From the NCBI GenBank assembly GCA_027886185.1, contig WOAB01000162.1, forward strand, positions 1,178,001-1,242,000: a DNA stretch of 64,000 bases, written 5' to 3'. A program made the translations under genes and the position numbers. Positions 35,094-47,306 of this stretch are shown here, piece after piece. Every line of letters starts with the position of its first letter. Within the stretch, counting starts at the first letter, position 1. The notes under the pieces are model-generated. The model made no database searches, was not told where the DNA came from, and saw only the letters and a program-made list of their open reading frames with translations. The DNA comes from Rheum nobile. Its lineage: Eukaryota > Streptophyta > Magnoliopsida > Caryophyllales > Polygonaceae.

Positions 35094-38000
35094 CTAGGCC
35101 GAAAACAAATCAGGGAAGCGTCTACGCATATCCTCTTCAGTCTCCCAAGTCTCCCAGGTAACCTCTTCGGCACTTGACTTGGACCACAAAATCCGTACCA
35201 AAGGTACAACCTTGTTGCGCAACTGCTTCTCTCGGTGCTCAAGAATACGCACATGTATCTCCTCGTAAGTACCATTCGCCTGGATCTCAATGTCTTCATA
35301 ACTCAGCACATGAGATTCGTCTGGCACATACTTTCTTAACAAAGATACGTGGAACACGTTATGCACTGGATGTGCCGATGGCGGCAATGCCAAACGGTAC
35401 GCTAGAGATCCCACTCTATCCAAAACCTCAAAAGGTCCCACGTAGCGAGGGTTAAGCTTCTCACGCTTACCAAATCTGAACACGCCCTTGGTCGGCGATA
35501 CTTTGACAAACACTTTGTCGCCAACCTCAAACTCCACATTCCTACGCTTCGGATCAGCGTAAGACTTTTGTCGACTCTGAGCTGTCAACATTCTTTGTCT
35601 GATCAGCGCAATATCTGAGGCAGTCCTTTCGACTAGCTCTGGTCCGATCAGAATCTTGTCGGCATTCTCATCCCAACAAATCGGAGATCTGCACTTACGA
35701 CCATATAAAGCCTCGAATGGAGCCATCTTGATAGTAGCATGCCAGCTATTGTTGTAAGTGAACTCAATCAGACTCAAGCTGTCTTCCCAGCTAGTCGGAC
35801 GATCAAGCACACATGCTCTCAGCATATCCTCCAGGGTCTGGATGGTCCTTTCAGACTGTCCATCGGTTTGAGGATGAAACGCAGTACTGAACCTTAGCTC
35901 GGTCCCCATCGCCTTATGCAACTCCTTCCAGAATCTGAACATAAATCTGCCATCGCGATCTGACACAATGGTTTTTGGAGCACCATGCAAACGGATAATC
36001 TCGTGTAAAAACACTCCCGATAGCTTCTGGATCCCCCATGTTATCTTGATAGCCACGAAATGAGCACTCTTTGTGAGTCTATCAACGATAATCCATATAG
36101 CATCTTTCTGACTTCGCGTCTTGGGTAGCCCTGTGACGAAATCCATTGCAATGTCTTCCCACTTCCACTCAGGAATTGGAAGAGGTAACAATTCTCCACC
36201 GGGTCTTCGGTGTTCTATCTTGACCTTCTGACAAGTCAAGCATCTGGCCACGAAATCTGCCACATCCCACTTCATATTGGGCCACCAGAACTTCATTCTG
36301 AGGTCCTTGTACATCTTGCTAGAGCCTGGATGTACAGAATAGGCTGACGAATGGGCCTCTCTCATCACCAACTGGCGAAGACCATCTACGTCAGGCACAC
36401 AAATCCGGTCTCGAAACCAAAGCGATCCATCATCTTGAATTACGAAGCCGGGAGCTTTCTCGTTCATCACTTCGCTGCATAGCTTTACCAAGATCACATC
36501 ATCGACATGCTTCTCCCTAATATGATTAAGAAGCGTAGCTTGTATCTCAAGCATACTCAGGCATCTATGACGTTGATCGTACAAAACTTTGGTCTCGCAC
36601 AATTCTTGGTTCAGCTTGGTCTGAGCAACAAGCAAAGCTACTACGGTCTCGTGCGGCGTCTTCCGGCTCAATGCATCTGCTACTACATTAGCCTTGCCTG
36701 GATGATACAGCAACTCGATATCGTAGTCTTTGAGTAGCTCTAACCAACGACGTTGTCTCATATTCAGCTCCTTCTGAGTAAATATGTACTTGAGACTCTT
36801 GTGATCCGGGAAGACTTGACATCTCACACCATAAAGATAGTGCCTCCAAATCTTCAACGCAAACACTACTGCTGCTAATTCCAGATCATGCGTTGGATAA
36901 TTTTCTTCATAGGTCTTTAGCTGTCTCGATGCATAAGCAATCACCTTGCCTCTTTGCATCAACACACATCCTAACCCATTTTTCGAAGCATCACTGTAAA
37001 CCGCATAATCTTCATTTCCTTCTGGCAGCGTCAAAACTGGTGTTGAGGTCAGACATTGCTTCAGCTTCTGAAAACTGGCCTCGCACTTGTCACTCCAGAT
37101 AAACTTCTTGTGAACCTTGCGGAGCAAACCGGTCATCGGTAGAGCGATCTTCGAAAATCCCTCCACAAACCGTCTGTAGTATCATGCAAGTCCTAGGAAA
37201 CTACGCACCTCTTTCACATTCTGAGGCTGTTTCCATTTAGCTACGGCTTCAATCTTCTAGGGATCAACCATCACCCCATCCTCATTGATTATGTGGCCTA
37301 AGAAAGCCACTTCCTTGATCCAAAAGTCACACTTAGACAACTTGGCGTAAAGTTGATTCTGTCTAAGGACTGACAAAATAATCTGCAAGTGATCCTCATG
37401 ATCTTCCGTACTCGGAGAGTAAATCAAAATGTCATCGATGAAGACCACCACGAACTTGTCCAAGTACTGGTGAAAACATCGGTTCATCAGGTCCATGAAA
37501 ACAGCTGGAGCATTCGTAAGTCCAAATGGCATGACTACGAACTCGTAGTGACCATATCTCATCCGGAATGCAGTCCTCGGAATATCCTCCTCACGAATCC
37601 TGAGCTGATGATAGCCAGATCTCAGATCGATTTTGGAAAAGACTTTTGCTCCTTGCAGCTGATCCAACAAATCATATATCCTTGGCAAAGGGTATTTGTT
37701 TTTGATCGTAACTCTATTCAACTCGCGGTAGTCGATACAAAGTCGAAACGACCCGTCTTTCTTTTTTACGAACAATACCGGAGCACCCCAAGGCGATGCA
37801 CTCGGCCTTATGTATCCCTTGTCAAGAAGATCTTCAAGTTGATTCTTCAATTCTTGCATCTCAGCAAGAGCCATCCGATACGGAGCTTTTGAAATCGGCG
37901 TAGTACCAGGCTCGAGATCAATAGAAAATTCCACATCACGCTTCGGGGGTAAACCAGGAATTTCTTCTGGAAAAACATGAGAAAACTCCCTGACCACAGG

Positions 38001-38642
38001 AATCTCAAGAATTGTAGGTCCATCTTTCTCGGGCGAATCCAGGTAGCAAAGGTACCCGACACAACCTTGCCGAAGCAGCTTAAACGTAGCCATCGCATTG
38101 ATAAGCTTACCGTTATTAGCGTCATTCCGACCCTTGAACTTGCACACAAACTGGCCCCCAGATGACACCGTTTCCGTCCTCGAGCTAAAATCAATCACAG
38201 CCCCATGACGTGTCAACCAATCCATACCGAGAATAATATCGTATGGAGCCATAGCAATGCAGATCAAATCTGCTTCAAACTCCTTACCCTGAATGGTAAC
38301 TGGAAACTCTGACAAACTCTTGGTGCCCACTAAACGGCCACCATTAGGAATATTAACAACGAAGGGTTCACAAACCTCATTGCACACTAATCCTAACTTA
38401 CTAACGCAATTCTCCGAAATAAATGAATGGGTAGCACCCGAATCAAATAGAATGCACACAGAAGTAGAATGGAGGTATAGAGTACCTTGAGCAACTGGAG
38501 CGTTAGGTCCATCAGCCTCACGCATCTCGTATAAGCGTTGACCTTGACCTCCTGAAGCTGCTGGGGTTTTGCCCTTGTTCTGAGCGGTAGTCTGTATCGA
38601 AGGACTAGGAGTCTCTGCTGGTTTGAACCTAGGTCGAATATT
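35094..38642 (-). pseudogene. pol: Pol polyprotein of element C (PR-RT-RH-IN-chromodomain), two internal stops
   Basis: Same frame as gag. Protease LFDSGATHSFIS and IILGMDWL; reverse transcriptase RLCIDYRELNRVTIKNKYP, KIDLRSGYHQLR and the FIDDIL catalytic motif near 37430; RNase H VYSDASKNGLGCVLMQ and LAAVVFALKIWRHYL; integrase zinc region HPGSSKMYKDLR...CLTCQK, core Asp in VTGLP-region and VSDRDGRF, Glu in TDGQSERTIQ. The end, ILWSKSSAEEVTWETWE then MRRRFPDLF, is the degenerate chromodomain of the Tekay group. TAG at 37257-37259 and TGA at 37182-37184 interrupt it. Otherwise complete, without frameshift. Confidence 0.95.
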
Positions 38643-39815
38643 CTAATTAACTGACCCCTGTTGCGACTCTGTCCCTGTCTGCTTTCCCTGACGACAGAAC
38701 TTCTGCACATGCCCTCCTCTTCCACAGCTAAAACATAGCTTCTTTTCCTTCATACACTCAGTGTTCCTGTGCCCATAGGTACCACAATTAAAACATTGGA
38801 TCCCGCTTTTGCTCTGACCCGACTGTTGTGTGGACCCACCTTGAGTCATCTCTGTCATCGCTTTACCAGACTTGTCAAAGTTGGATGGCGGCACAGGACG
38901 CTTGAAACCACTGGCCTGAGATTGACCCTGCATCGATCTCTGGCGATTCCGTCGCTTGGTCGATTCTTCCAAAGTCACCTCTAACTTGTATGTTGCATCA
39001 ACGTATTGCTCCAAGGTAGAGCATCCGTGACGCAACATCATCGGTTTGATGTCTGGGCTCATCCACTCATGGAAGTGCCAAATCTTCTGCTCTTCACTGG
39101 ACACTATAGACCCAGCGTACTGTAATAAGTGATTGAACTTAGCTGCCAGTTCAGTCACCTTTAATCCATCGTTCTTGGGGTAGAGAAATTCCTTGAGCTT
39201 CTCATCCCGCATAGCTTGGGAAAAGAAACGATCATTCATCTTCGTCTTAAACATCCCCCAAGTTAGATCAGCCCTATCAGCTAGCCCCGTGTTCTCCCAC
39301 CATTCACTAGCATCTCCTTTCAGTTGCAGAGAAGCTATGTGCACCTTCTCAGCCTCAGTGCATACAATGTTACGGAACAATCGCTCCATATGGGAAAACC
39401 AATGAGCTACCCTGACCGGCTCTCCTTTACCGTCATAACTATCCGGCCTCATGGAGTTAATGGTCTTCAAAGCTCGACCATAATTATCCCTATTCCTGAC
39501 CGGTTCATCACGGTGTACATGAACATTAGGTTCTTCAACCCTCTGTGCAACTGGCGGAACTGGTACTTCAGGTGCCTGCGGTGCGACAGGTCGCATCACA
39601 TCAGCGAATGCTTGCATAAAGATTCCTCGAATAGCTGCAACAGCCGCAGCATCGAAAACTATTGGAGCTTGGACCTCAGGATGGTCATTGCCCCTAGGGT
39701 TGTTCTGTGACATAGACTTGTGTTCCTCCACATGGTCCAGGTCGTCCCTTATGATTGGCCTCGGAGCATTGCTCGGCCCAGTACCAGCGCAAATAGTATT
39801 CCTTGTATTCACCAT
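38643..39815 (-). CDS. gag: Gag of element C, closed by an in-frame TAG
   Basis: 390 residues from the conserved ATG at 39815 (MVNTRNTICAGTG). Gag domain (WFSHMERLFRNIVCTEAEK, WWENTGLADRADLTWGMFK) and two CCHC knuckles, CFNCGTYGHRNTEC and CFSCGRGGHVQKFC. The TAG at 38643-38645 follows QGSVN, and the next codons (NIRP, then GQGQRLYEMREADG) match the sequence that in element A is still translated as gag. The stop is therefore probably a mutated CAG-type codon rather than a designed gag/pol boundary, though stop suppression cannot be excluded. Confidence 0.85.
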   Translation of the reverse strand: MVNTRNTICAGTGPSNAPRPIIRDDLDHVEEHKSMSQNNPRGNDHPEVQAPIVFDAAAVAAIRGIFMQAFADVMRPVAPQAPEVPVPPVAQRVEEPNVHVHRDEPVRNRDNYGRALKTINSMRPDSYDGKGEPVRVAHWFSHMERLFRNIVCTEAEKVHIASLQLKGDASEWWENTGLADRADLTWGMFKTKMNDRFFSQAMRDEKLKEFLYPKNDGLKVTELAAKFNHLLQYAGSIVSSEEQKIWHFHEWMSPDIKPMMLRHGCSTLEQYVDATYKLEVTLEESTKRRNRQRSMQGQSQASGFKRPVPPSNFDKSGKAMTEMTQGGSTQQSGQSKSGIQCFNCGTYGHRNTECMKEKKLCFSCGRGGHVQKFCRQGKQTGTESQQGSVN

Positions 39816-40063
39816 CTGTTTACTGATCAAATCCCAAGTATTTATTCATTAATATCTCTTAAAAATACTTAATATGATAAAGTCACTTGGAATAGATCAA
39901 CTGGGTAATTTATATATAAGGTGAACTTCTAACAGAACTACATATTATACAAGAAAGATCTCCCGAGCTTCCTAACAAAATTGCACGGAGATTTCTGCAC
40001 TGTGCTGTATATACAACAAAACATACATAAAAGAAAGAAACTACTATTGTCAACGTCGGCCCT

Positions 40064-40960
40064 CTACTTGGCGTCTTGAAAACGCTTTCTGTAGGGCAAA
40101 CTTCCTAGACACTGTCTCTTCGAGCGGGGTTGGTCGTCGGAATCCGGAGGCGGACTCCTAACCCTACTCGGTCCTAGAACGCACGGCTTGTCCCTTTGCT
40201 CAAGAGTGCTCGGCCTTGCCCTGTTCCGAACCTGATCTATCTCGTTCATCAGCCGGTGCTCTTCAAAAGAGACTTCTCGGTCCTGACGAAAGATCTCGGA
40301 TACTTCTAGGCTCGACCTCCTCCTTCTCTGGACAATATCAGACTGAGGGTCGCCTCCCTCTCTGCTGCGAAACTCAACAAAGATTGCTTCCTACTCAACG
40401 TCTATCATCGGTGGGCATACTGGCCTAGGTGGCGAACGCGGGTAGATAAACTGCATCCCCGGGTCCTCACTTTCCACCAACAAGTGCCTCAATCTGTCTG
40501 GCTCTTGTTCCTGTACCTCATCCTCTACAGGGTCTTCTTCTAGATCCTCCTCGGAATCCATCCCAAGAGCCCATTCAGTCTCGAGGTTGTATCCGATATA
40601 ATGGTCAGGTGATTCTTCATCTTCATCACTTCCCCCCTCCTCAGGGATCACTCCCATCGAATAGTCATTGTTGTAGTGGCCCAGAGCGTACCTCGACGGC
40701 TCTACTAGTGCTACAGCTGGTGCTACCTCAGCATTGGCTCTTAGCACTACTGACTCAGGCAACACATACTTCACCTCCTCGGGTGGACTGCTGGACTCTC
40801 CGACCTCAAAACACCTCGGAGGAGTCGGAAAGTTCGGCCTCTCAGGAGACGGCGAAGCTATCTTGGCCTCATCCAGCTCTCTAATCAAGGACAAACACGC
40901 TCCCATCCTTTGGGACAACAAGAAAGAATTAGTCTTTCTAGATACAGAAGCAACTTCCAT
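40064..40960 (-). CDS. Leader ORF upstream of gag in element C, interrupted by one TAG
   Basis: A true ATG at 40960 (MEVASVSRKTNSFLLSQRM) opens a frame of 298 sense/stop codons to 40064, with a single amber at 40391-40393. The first 189 residues are acidic (GGSDEDEESPDHYIGYNL, DSEEDLEEDPVEDEVQEQEP). The remainder is basic (VQRRRRSSLEVSEIFRQD, DDQPRSKRQCLGSLPYRKR). The first codons match leader sequence of elements A and B, where ACG replaces ATG. The rest (about 1 kb, to 39903) is absent from those elements. I recognise no family. It may be a captured host sequence or an added viral-type accessory gene; the TAG looks like the same nonsense decay seen elsewhere. Confidence 0.55.
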
Positions 40961-41037
40961 ATCAGACTTCTAGAAAAGGCACGACTATGAACGGCTTTTT
41001 ATTTGAAAAAAAATTCAGAGCTCTTGGAAAACATTTT

Positions 41038-41050
41038 GGCTCTGATACCA
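41038..41050 (-). other. Primer-binding site of element C
   Basis: Minus-strand TGGTATCAGAGCC, initiator tRNA-Met complement, four bases from the 5' LTR. Confidence 0.95.
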
Positions 41051-41054
41051 AATC

Positions 41055-43210
41055 TGTAACACCCCCAAATATCACTTGAAAGTATTACCGCCGATGACCT
41101 CGGATTCCACATCACGAAGTCACCCGAGGCTTTTACAATTGATATAAAAATCAAATCACGGCTATTACGCCATATATTACAACTTTAACAAAGTCAACGT
41201 ATAGGGAATACAACCATTCCAAAATACAACAAAATACAATATAACAAAGTTTACAGCAGAAACTTTAACAAAATACAATAATACACAGCGAAAGTCTTAA
41301 ACAAAACAGTTTATCAAACATCGTTCATTCTTCTAGTCGCTTCTAGCCTTCTCGAATCCTTAATTTATCTGATGTGCCGAATCGGACGGATGACACCAGC
41401 CAACCATGCAAGAAAAATAACGGTTGGTCAGTCTAACGAAAGACTACGCAAGGGTACAAAGCAGAGTGGTTCGAAGCAGTCGTATTAGGTTAGACTCATC
41501 GTTCCTCGAATAATAACCGAGTACGCTAGTCAACCATCATACTCCTACTAGAATAAATGAAGCAGCATGAACAAGAGAAGATTCTGGAGACCGAGTCTCA
41601 CAGCAATCAATCCCATAAGAAGACTCCAAAGAATTGAGCCTTATAGGAAAATATGACAAATGTTGGGGAACTCAAGCAAACACACAAACAGCTTCGCATA
41701 CAAGCGATCTAAACTAAGACGAGTTTTTCCTAGCTGCACTACTCGCCAAAATATTAATTATGTGCACTTAAGGCACTATATCTTGTTTTAATTCCACAAC
41801 AAACCACAACACGTTATAAGCTTTTAATTATCCACAACACGATCAGAAGAGACGGGACCACATATAGAGTCCACGACCTTATCCACAACAACCACAACAC
41901 AAGGTGTCGGGGACTTATAGCATGCCCCTTCACCACTTGTTATAAAGAAACGATTGAGCCGCAATCTAGAGCCCATCGCCCCTACGAATACTCGTGCTAA
42001 CTATTAGTCTAACACACAAACACATCACACAAGCCATCACGGCCCAACCTGCACAATATATATATGATTATACTAGCGTCGGTTCTAGCAGAATATACAA
42101 CCTAATAATAATATCATATTTTAATTATATTACTAACAAACAGTTCCCAATATATTTCAGAATCATCCCAAATTATTTAACAACTAAACGATTGATAAAT
42201 AATTGAAATATGGAATGATGAGCAAGAGCGAACCGCCACTTGCCTTAGAAAAGATGAGTACTAAGATAACTCTTAAGAACGGGTCCTAAATATTGAATCT
42301 GGAACGAAACCTAGATAAAAATCCCAATGGAACGATCCAAAACGAGACCCTAAGTTAGATTCCATACACTTACATATGAATCTAAAAGAATATGAAAAGA
42401 AATCAAAGGATTGAAGCCTTGCTCAAAGCCAAAATCCAAACACAACCTCACGAACAAGGCCTGCCGCGGGTGCGGTAAGACCGTGCCGCTGGGTGCGGTG
42501 GACACAGCAGAGCAAGCTTCAAGAACAGCCATGGCGGACAGAAATTTTACCCAATGCGTGAAGGCTTTGTTTTGCATTCGAATTAATCACAAAACACTTC
42601 TAAGCTTCACCTAACACCTGGGCAACCTCTTCCAACTCGCGAGATCACTCAAATCAAGCTCGAACAGCCCCGAAAAGGGAGAAATCAGTGGGCAAAAACA
42701 GAGGAAAAAGAGAGAGCTCAGGGGAAGAAGACGAAGGCTTTTCCAATCAGTTCGACCCCCCTTTTATAGCTCGAATCTGGGCCTCCTCATGGGAAACACG
42801 CTGGGGACAAGGGGACAAGTCAAAGCCAGCTGGAACGAGCCACTTGACTGCCCAAAATAGAGGAAAAACAGAGCTACAGTAACCGCCCTTGAGGAAGACG
42901 ACACTGCTCAGGGATTTGGCTCTTGCCGCGGGTGCGCCAACTCCTGCCGCCGGGTGCGGTGAAGGCCAAATCCGTTAACTCTTGTCCGAACTCGATTTCA
43001 TTTAATTTTCTTAACTCCGGGTTAAATATATTCGTACACTAACGTCAAATTAACCCCAAATACACTTCAACTGTGTTTTATAATACTCGGAAAAATATAT
43101 AGAGTTCAAACCTCTTACAGAAGGTCCAAAACTCTTCAGAAATTAATCTGTCTAGTAATTCGGGAGTTAGAAAAATTCCAAAATATTCTTATAAATTATG
43201 GGATATTACA
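41055..43210 (-). repeat. 5' LTR of element C
   Basis: 2156 bp. TATA box at 42762-42768; GC-rich pairs at 42925-42960 (upstream in element sense) and 42464-42499 (downstream). A leader frame 42350-42577 is homologous to the 60-codon frame of element A. Confidence 0.97.
42762..42768 (-). promoter_or_regulatory. TATA box of element C 5' LTR
   Basis: TATAAAA on the minus strand in GAGCTATAAAAGGGGGG, the same context as element A. Confidence 0.8.
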
Positions 43211-43215
43211 ACATG

Positions 43216-43784
43216 ATGGTCATGTGATTTCATTTTCTTTTGGTTTAGGGTTTGCACGTGAGCTGCACGTGATGAAGATCAAAGCTCCTTCTTCAATTGG
43301 AAACCCGATACACATCATCCTCTGTTAGCAGCACAGCAGAGCAACCCTATACCCTTCGTTCGCGGCGACTGAAGCATCCCCAATGGGTTGGTGCTAGCTA
43401 GGAGGCTTGTCGATTTCGTCGCCAGAGGCATTCGTGGTCGCATCGATGTTGGAAGGCCGACCGTCGCGACATCAGTTACCGAACAAGGACAAGGTAATTT
43501 CTTCTTTCACAGATTTCAAGTGTTAACATCTCTTCATGTAGTAATTAGGGCTTGTTGTACTCAATCTCTCCATAGTGTCCACTAGTTAATTTAGGGTTTA
43601 TTGTTCAAATGGATATTAGTTCCTGATCCATGAATTTCAGTTTGGCCAGATAAGAGCCAAGTTTAAAAATCAAGAACTGGGTTTGTTGTTTAGGGTATCA
43701 GTTAAAAATCAAGAACTGGGTTTATTACCCAAATCTTATCTCTCTCTCTCTCTGTTCTGCGTATCAGTTATTGATTGTTTGGGT
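43216..43784 (+). other. Host-derived promoter, 5' exon and intron start (copy 1)
   Basis: Contains CACGTG-type phrases (TTGCACGTGAGCTGCACGTG), a GC-richer stretch at 43320-43493 and a donor-like ACAAG|GTAATTTC at 43493. T-rich intron-like sequence follows. It resembles 53530-54200 (TTAGCAGxAC, GTGTCCAC, AATTTAGGGxTTxTTG phrases in the same order), so a 5' gene region exists twice here. The reading frame cannot be settled. The copia element interrupts it. Confidence 0.45.
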
Positions 43785-43789
43785 GTTTC

Positions 43790-43869
43790 TGTTGACTTGT
43801 CTCAGTTTCCTTCACTTCCAATGCAAGCAGTGCTTTCCTCTTCACCAGCCGGAGCCAAGAGGAGAAGGA
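43790..43869 (+). repeat. Residual 5' LTR of the copia element
   Basis: 80 bp matching 47307-47386 (one difference, CAGCC/CAGTC). The match ends at GAGGAGAAGG, where the gag sequence begins; a short shared purine phrase suggests microhomology-mediated deletion. Confidence 0.9.
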
Positions 43870-46800
43870 CATCTCCATGAACAATGCTTTGAACTTATAG
43901 GTTATCCTGACTGGTATAAGGGAAAAAGAGGAAAGAAGGGAGGCAAGGTCGCAGCAAATGTTGAGAGCCAATCTGAGATGTCACAAGATACTCCACTGGA
44001 TAGCAATTCTGCAGTTGAACAACTCAGCTTTGATCAGAAATTTATGGAAGCTGTGAGTAGTCTTACCTCAGCATGCCAGCAGGTCATGAAAGCTTTTAGA
44101 CCAGAGAGCAAGGCTATGTCAGTCACTCGTCCTAGCATGACTTCTTCCATGGAGTATTCAGGTACATGTGCACTGAACACTTATATTTCTCCCAACAAAA
44201 GTGAAGAGTGGATCGTGGACAGTGGAGCCACGGACCATATGACTTCACATTTGCAATTTTTCTCTAAGCACACTATATTGAATTGTCCTATTCAAATCGT
44301 TCTCCCGGACGGCACTTCAAAGTCTGTACAAGTTGTTGGCACAGTGTATCTGGACAATGGCTTAGTGCTTGATGAAGTGCTATTGGTCCCAGAATTCCAC
44401 TATAATCTTTTGTCAGTGAGCAAACTGACCAAGCTGCACAATGTCTGTGCACTGTTTCACAAGGATTGTTGTGTACTGCAGGACCTTACCACTAAACATG
44501 ACCTTGCAGTTGGACAACAGAGGGCAGGATTATACAAGATGCAAGCTGGATTTTGCTCAGACAAGGTTGCTGCCGGAGCTGCATATGGAGTTGTTTTGTC
44601 TAAAGAATCTGAACATCAAGATGTTGATGATTCAGTGATACTTTTACATAAGCGAATGGGACATGTTTCTCATTCAAAACTCATCCATTTTCCTGATTGT
44701 AAGGCACGAGCTAGTGTCCCTCTGACTTGTGAAATTTGTTCTTTGTCTAAATTTCATCGTTTACCCTTTCCACACAGCATCTCTTATGCAAAGCAGTGTT
44801 TTGATTTGCTTCATGTTGATCTCTGGGGTCCCTATAAGGTGGTTGCTCTGAGTGGAGCTTCTTACTTCTTGACCATCGTTGATGATCACAGTCGGTCCAC
44901 TTGGACTTTTCTGCTGCACAACAAACAGCAGGTTCGTGTTACTCTCAGTGATTTCTTTGCATATGTAAAGAATCAGTTCAAGGTTTGTCCAAAGGTAGTA
45001 AGGTCAGACAATGGTTCTGAGGTTGTTAATTGGGAGTGTGGTCGACTGTTTGCTGAGCTAGGGATAGTGCATCATAAGAGTATGGTGTACACTCCACAAC
45101 AAAATGGAGTTGTGGAGCGTAAACATCGACATCTCTTAGATACTGCTCGTGCCCTTCGCATACAAAGTCATTTACCCTTAGAATTATGGGGTGATTGTTT
45201 ACTCACAGTGACCTACCTGATTAATCGTATGCCCATTGCTCGACTGCACTGGAAAACTCCCTACGAGATTCTGCTTCACCAAGCTCCTTCTTATGATCAT
45301 TTACGGATCATGGGGTGCTTATGCTATGTTGGCACACCCCGAAAAGGACTTGATAAGTTTGCTCCGCGCAGTAGCAAATGCATTTTCCTCGGGTATCCTC
45401 CTCATCAGAAAGGTTACAAAGTTTATGAAATTGCTACTCATAAAGTCATATATAGTCGAGATGTGGAGTTTCATGAGAATTTATTTCCCTATGCTCCTGT
45501 TGATGCTCCCCTGTAATCTCCTACTACATCTTCGGCCTCTTCACCCTTGTTCCATGTTACCTCATCTTTACCAGATGATGATGATCCTGTTTTGCCTATT
45601 TCATCTCCACCTGCTCAACCATCTACTAGTCAAGTCCCTGATGTTCACCCTCTTCCTGAGGTTCGACGATCTACACGATTGCGATCAGATCCTGTATGGA
45701 TGACAGACTATATAGTTGCTACTGCAAACAGAGAGTATTTTGCTTCTCTTGCCACAGTTTTGTCCATAGTTGAGCCTTGCAGATTCGTTGATGCCTGTAA
45801 AGATCCAAACTGGGTGGAGGCTATGGATAAAGAATTGGCTGCCTTGGAGACCAATCAAACCTGGGAGCTTACATCCCTTCCTCCTGGACACAAGGCCATT
45901 AGTTCCAAGTGGGTTTACAAAATTAAATTTCGCAGCGATGGGAGTATCGAGCGATACAAGGCGAGATTGGTCGTTAAAGGTTTCAATCAGAAGTTGGGCA
46001 AGGATTACAAGCACACATTTTCCCCGGTTGCCAAATTACCCAAAGTACGTATTTTCATTGCCCTCGCAGCTGCAAAATCTTGGCCCATTTATCAGCTTGA
46101 CGTGAATAATGCATTCTTGCACGGATTCCTTGATGAGGAAATTTATATGTCGCCTCCTGAGGGGTATGACAAGGTGTGTCCTGGTGATGTATGTCGACTG
46201 AAACGTTCCTTATATGGGCTCAAGCAGGCTGCTCGACAATGGAATATTGAACTCTGCCAATTCCTTGAGTCTCATGGTTTTAGACAGTCCAAAAACGATT
46301 ATTCTTTGTTCATCAAGGTTCGTGGTTCATCCTTTACAGCACTCCTAGTCTATGTTGATGACATTTTAATCAGTGGGACTGATGAAGATGTTATTACACA
46401 CATTAAGGATGCCCTTCATGCTCGTTTTACTATCAAAGACTTGGGTTTAGCCCGTTATTTTTTAGGCATGGAGTTGTTCCGTGATGACACTGGGGTATAT
46501 CTCAGTCAGAGAAAGTACACCACTGATATCATCGCCGATTGTGCAAAGTCTTCCAACAAACTTGTGGCTTGTCCTCTGCCTGCTGGATTAAAGCTCAGTG
46601 CAGATGTTGGTCCCTTATTTGACCATCCGGAGCAGTATCGACGCCTTATTGGGCGCCTTCTCTATTTGTCTTTGACTCGCCCGGACCTGTCCTATTCAGT
46701 CCAACATTTGAGCCAGTTTGTCTCAGCACCTCGTCTTCCTCATTGGCAAAGTGCACAACATTTGTTGAGGTATTTACATGGTACAACTTGCCTTGGGTTG

Positions 46801-47300
46801 TTTTACCCTGTTTAGAGTTCTCTCAAGGTTGTTGGCTTTACAGATGCTGATTGGGGCTCTTGCCTCACCACCCGTCGCTCTTTAACTGGGTATTGTGTCT
46901 TTCTTGGGCATTCCTTAGTGTCCTGGAAAACAAAAAACAGGCTACAGTCTCTCGTTCTTCCATAGAGAATAAGTATCGGAGCATGGCGGCCACCACTGCG
47001 GAGCTTCTGTGGGTGAGCTATGTCTTCCGTGACCTTCATCTTCCTCTCCCTTTGCTAGTCACTCTGTTTTGTGACAACCGAGCGGCTCAGCAGATGGCCG
47101 CTAACCCCTGTTACCACGAATGGACGAAACACCTTGATATTGATTGCCATTTCACATGTGACCAGGTGCAGGCTGGTTTTCTGCAGACCTCCTACATTCC
47201 CTCTTCCCTTCAACTCGTTGATCTCATGACAAAGGGCTTGCCTCAAGCTCAGCATGAGTTCCTTTTGTGCAAGATGAACCTTCACCCAGTTCCATCTTGA
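43870..47300 (+). pseudogene. pol: Copia gag-pol polyprotein, truncated and broken
   Basis: Gag remnant HLHEQCFELIGYPDWYKGK; protease WIVDSGATDHMTSH; pre-integrase LLHKRMGHVSHSKL with C-x2-C; integrase FDLLHVDLWGP, VVRSDNGSE and QQNGVVERKHRHLLD (DDE complete). A TAA at 45514-45516 lies in frame; reverse transcriptase resumes with WKVYKIKF-like text, QLDVNNAFLHG and YVDDILISG. A TAG at 46813-46815 and a one-base loss in the A-run near 46935 break RNase H (FTDADWGSC, DNRAAQQMAANP, HLDIDCHF). No element-specific lineage claim is made. Confidence 0.92.
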
Positions 47301-47306
47301 CGGGGG

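Larger units (their letters stand above)
32893..43210 (-). mobile_element. Element C: full-length Tekay/Del-type chromovirus
   Basis: LTRs 32893-35048 and 41055-43210 are both 2156 bp, running TGTAACACCCCCAAATAT to GGGATATTACA. A perfect ACATG duplication flanks them (32888-32892, 43211-43215). The element reads leftwards: primer site, an unusual leader ORF, gag, protease, reverse transcriptase, RNase H, integrase with a chromodomain-like end, polypurine tract. I count roughly 30 LTR differences by eye (about 1.4 percent), mostly transitions, so insertion is fairly recent. Three nonsense codons break gag-pol. Confidence 0.97.

Noticed and set aside
38643..38645. Programmed stop suppression between gag and pol of element C
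   Set aside because: Possible, but gag of element A reads through the equivalent position and two further stops interrupt pol, so simple decay fits better.
33832..42206. Similar 70-residue frames at 33832-34044 and 41994-42206
   Set aside because: Located in the two LTRs of element C; same explanation.
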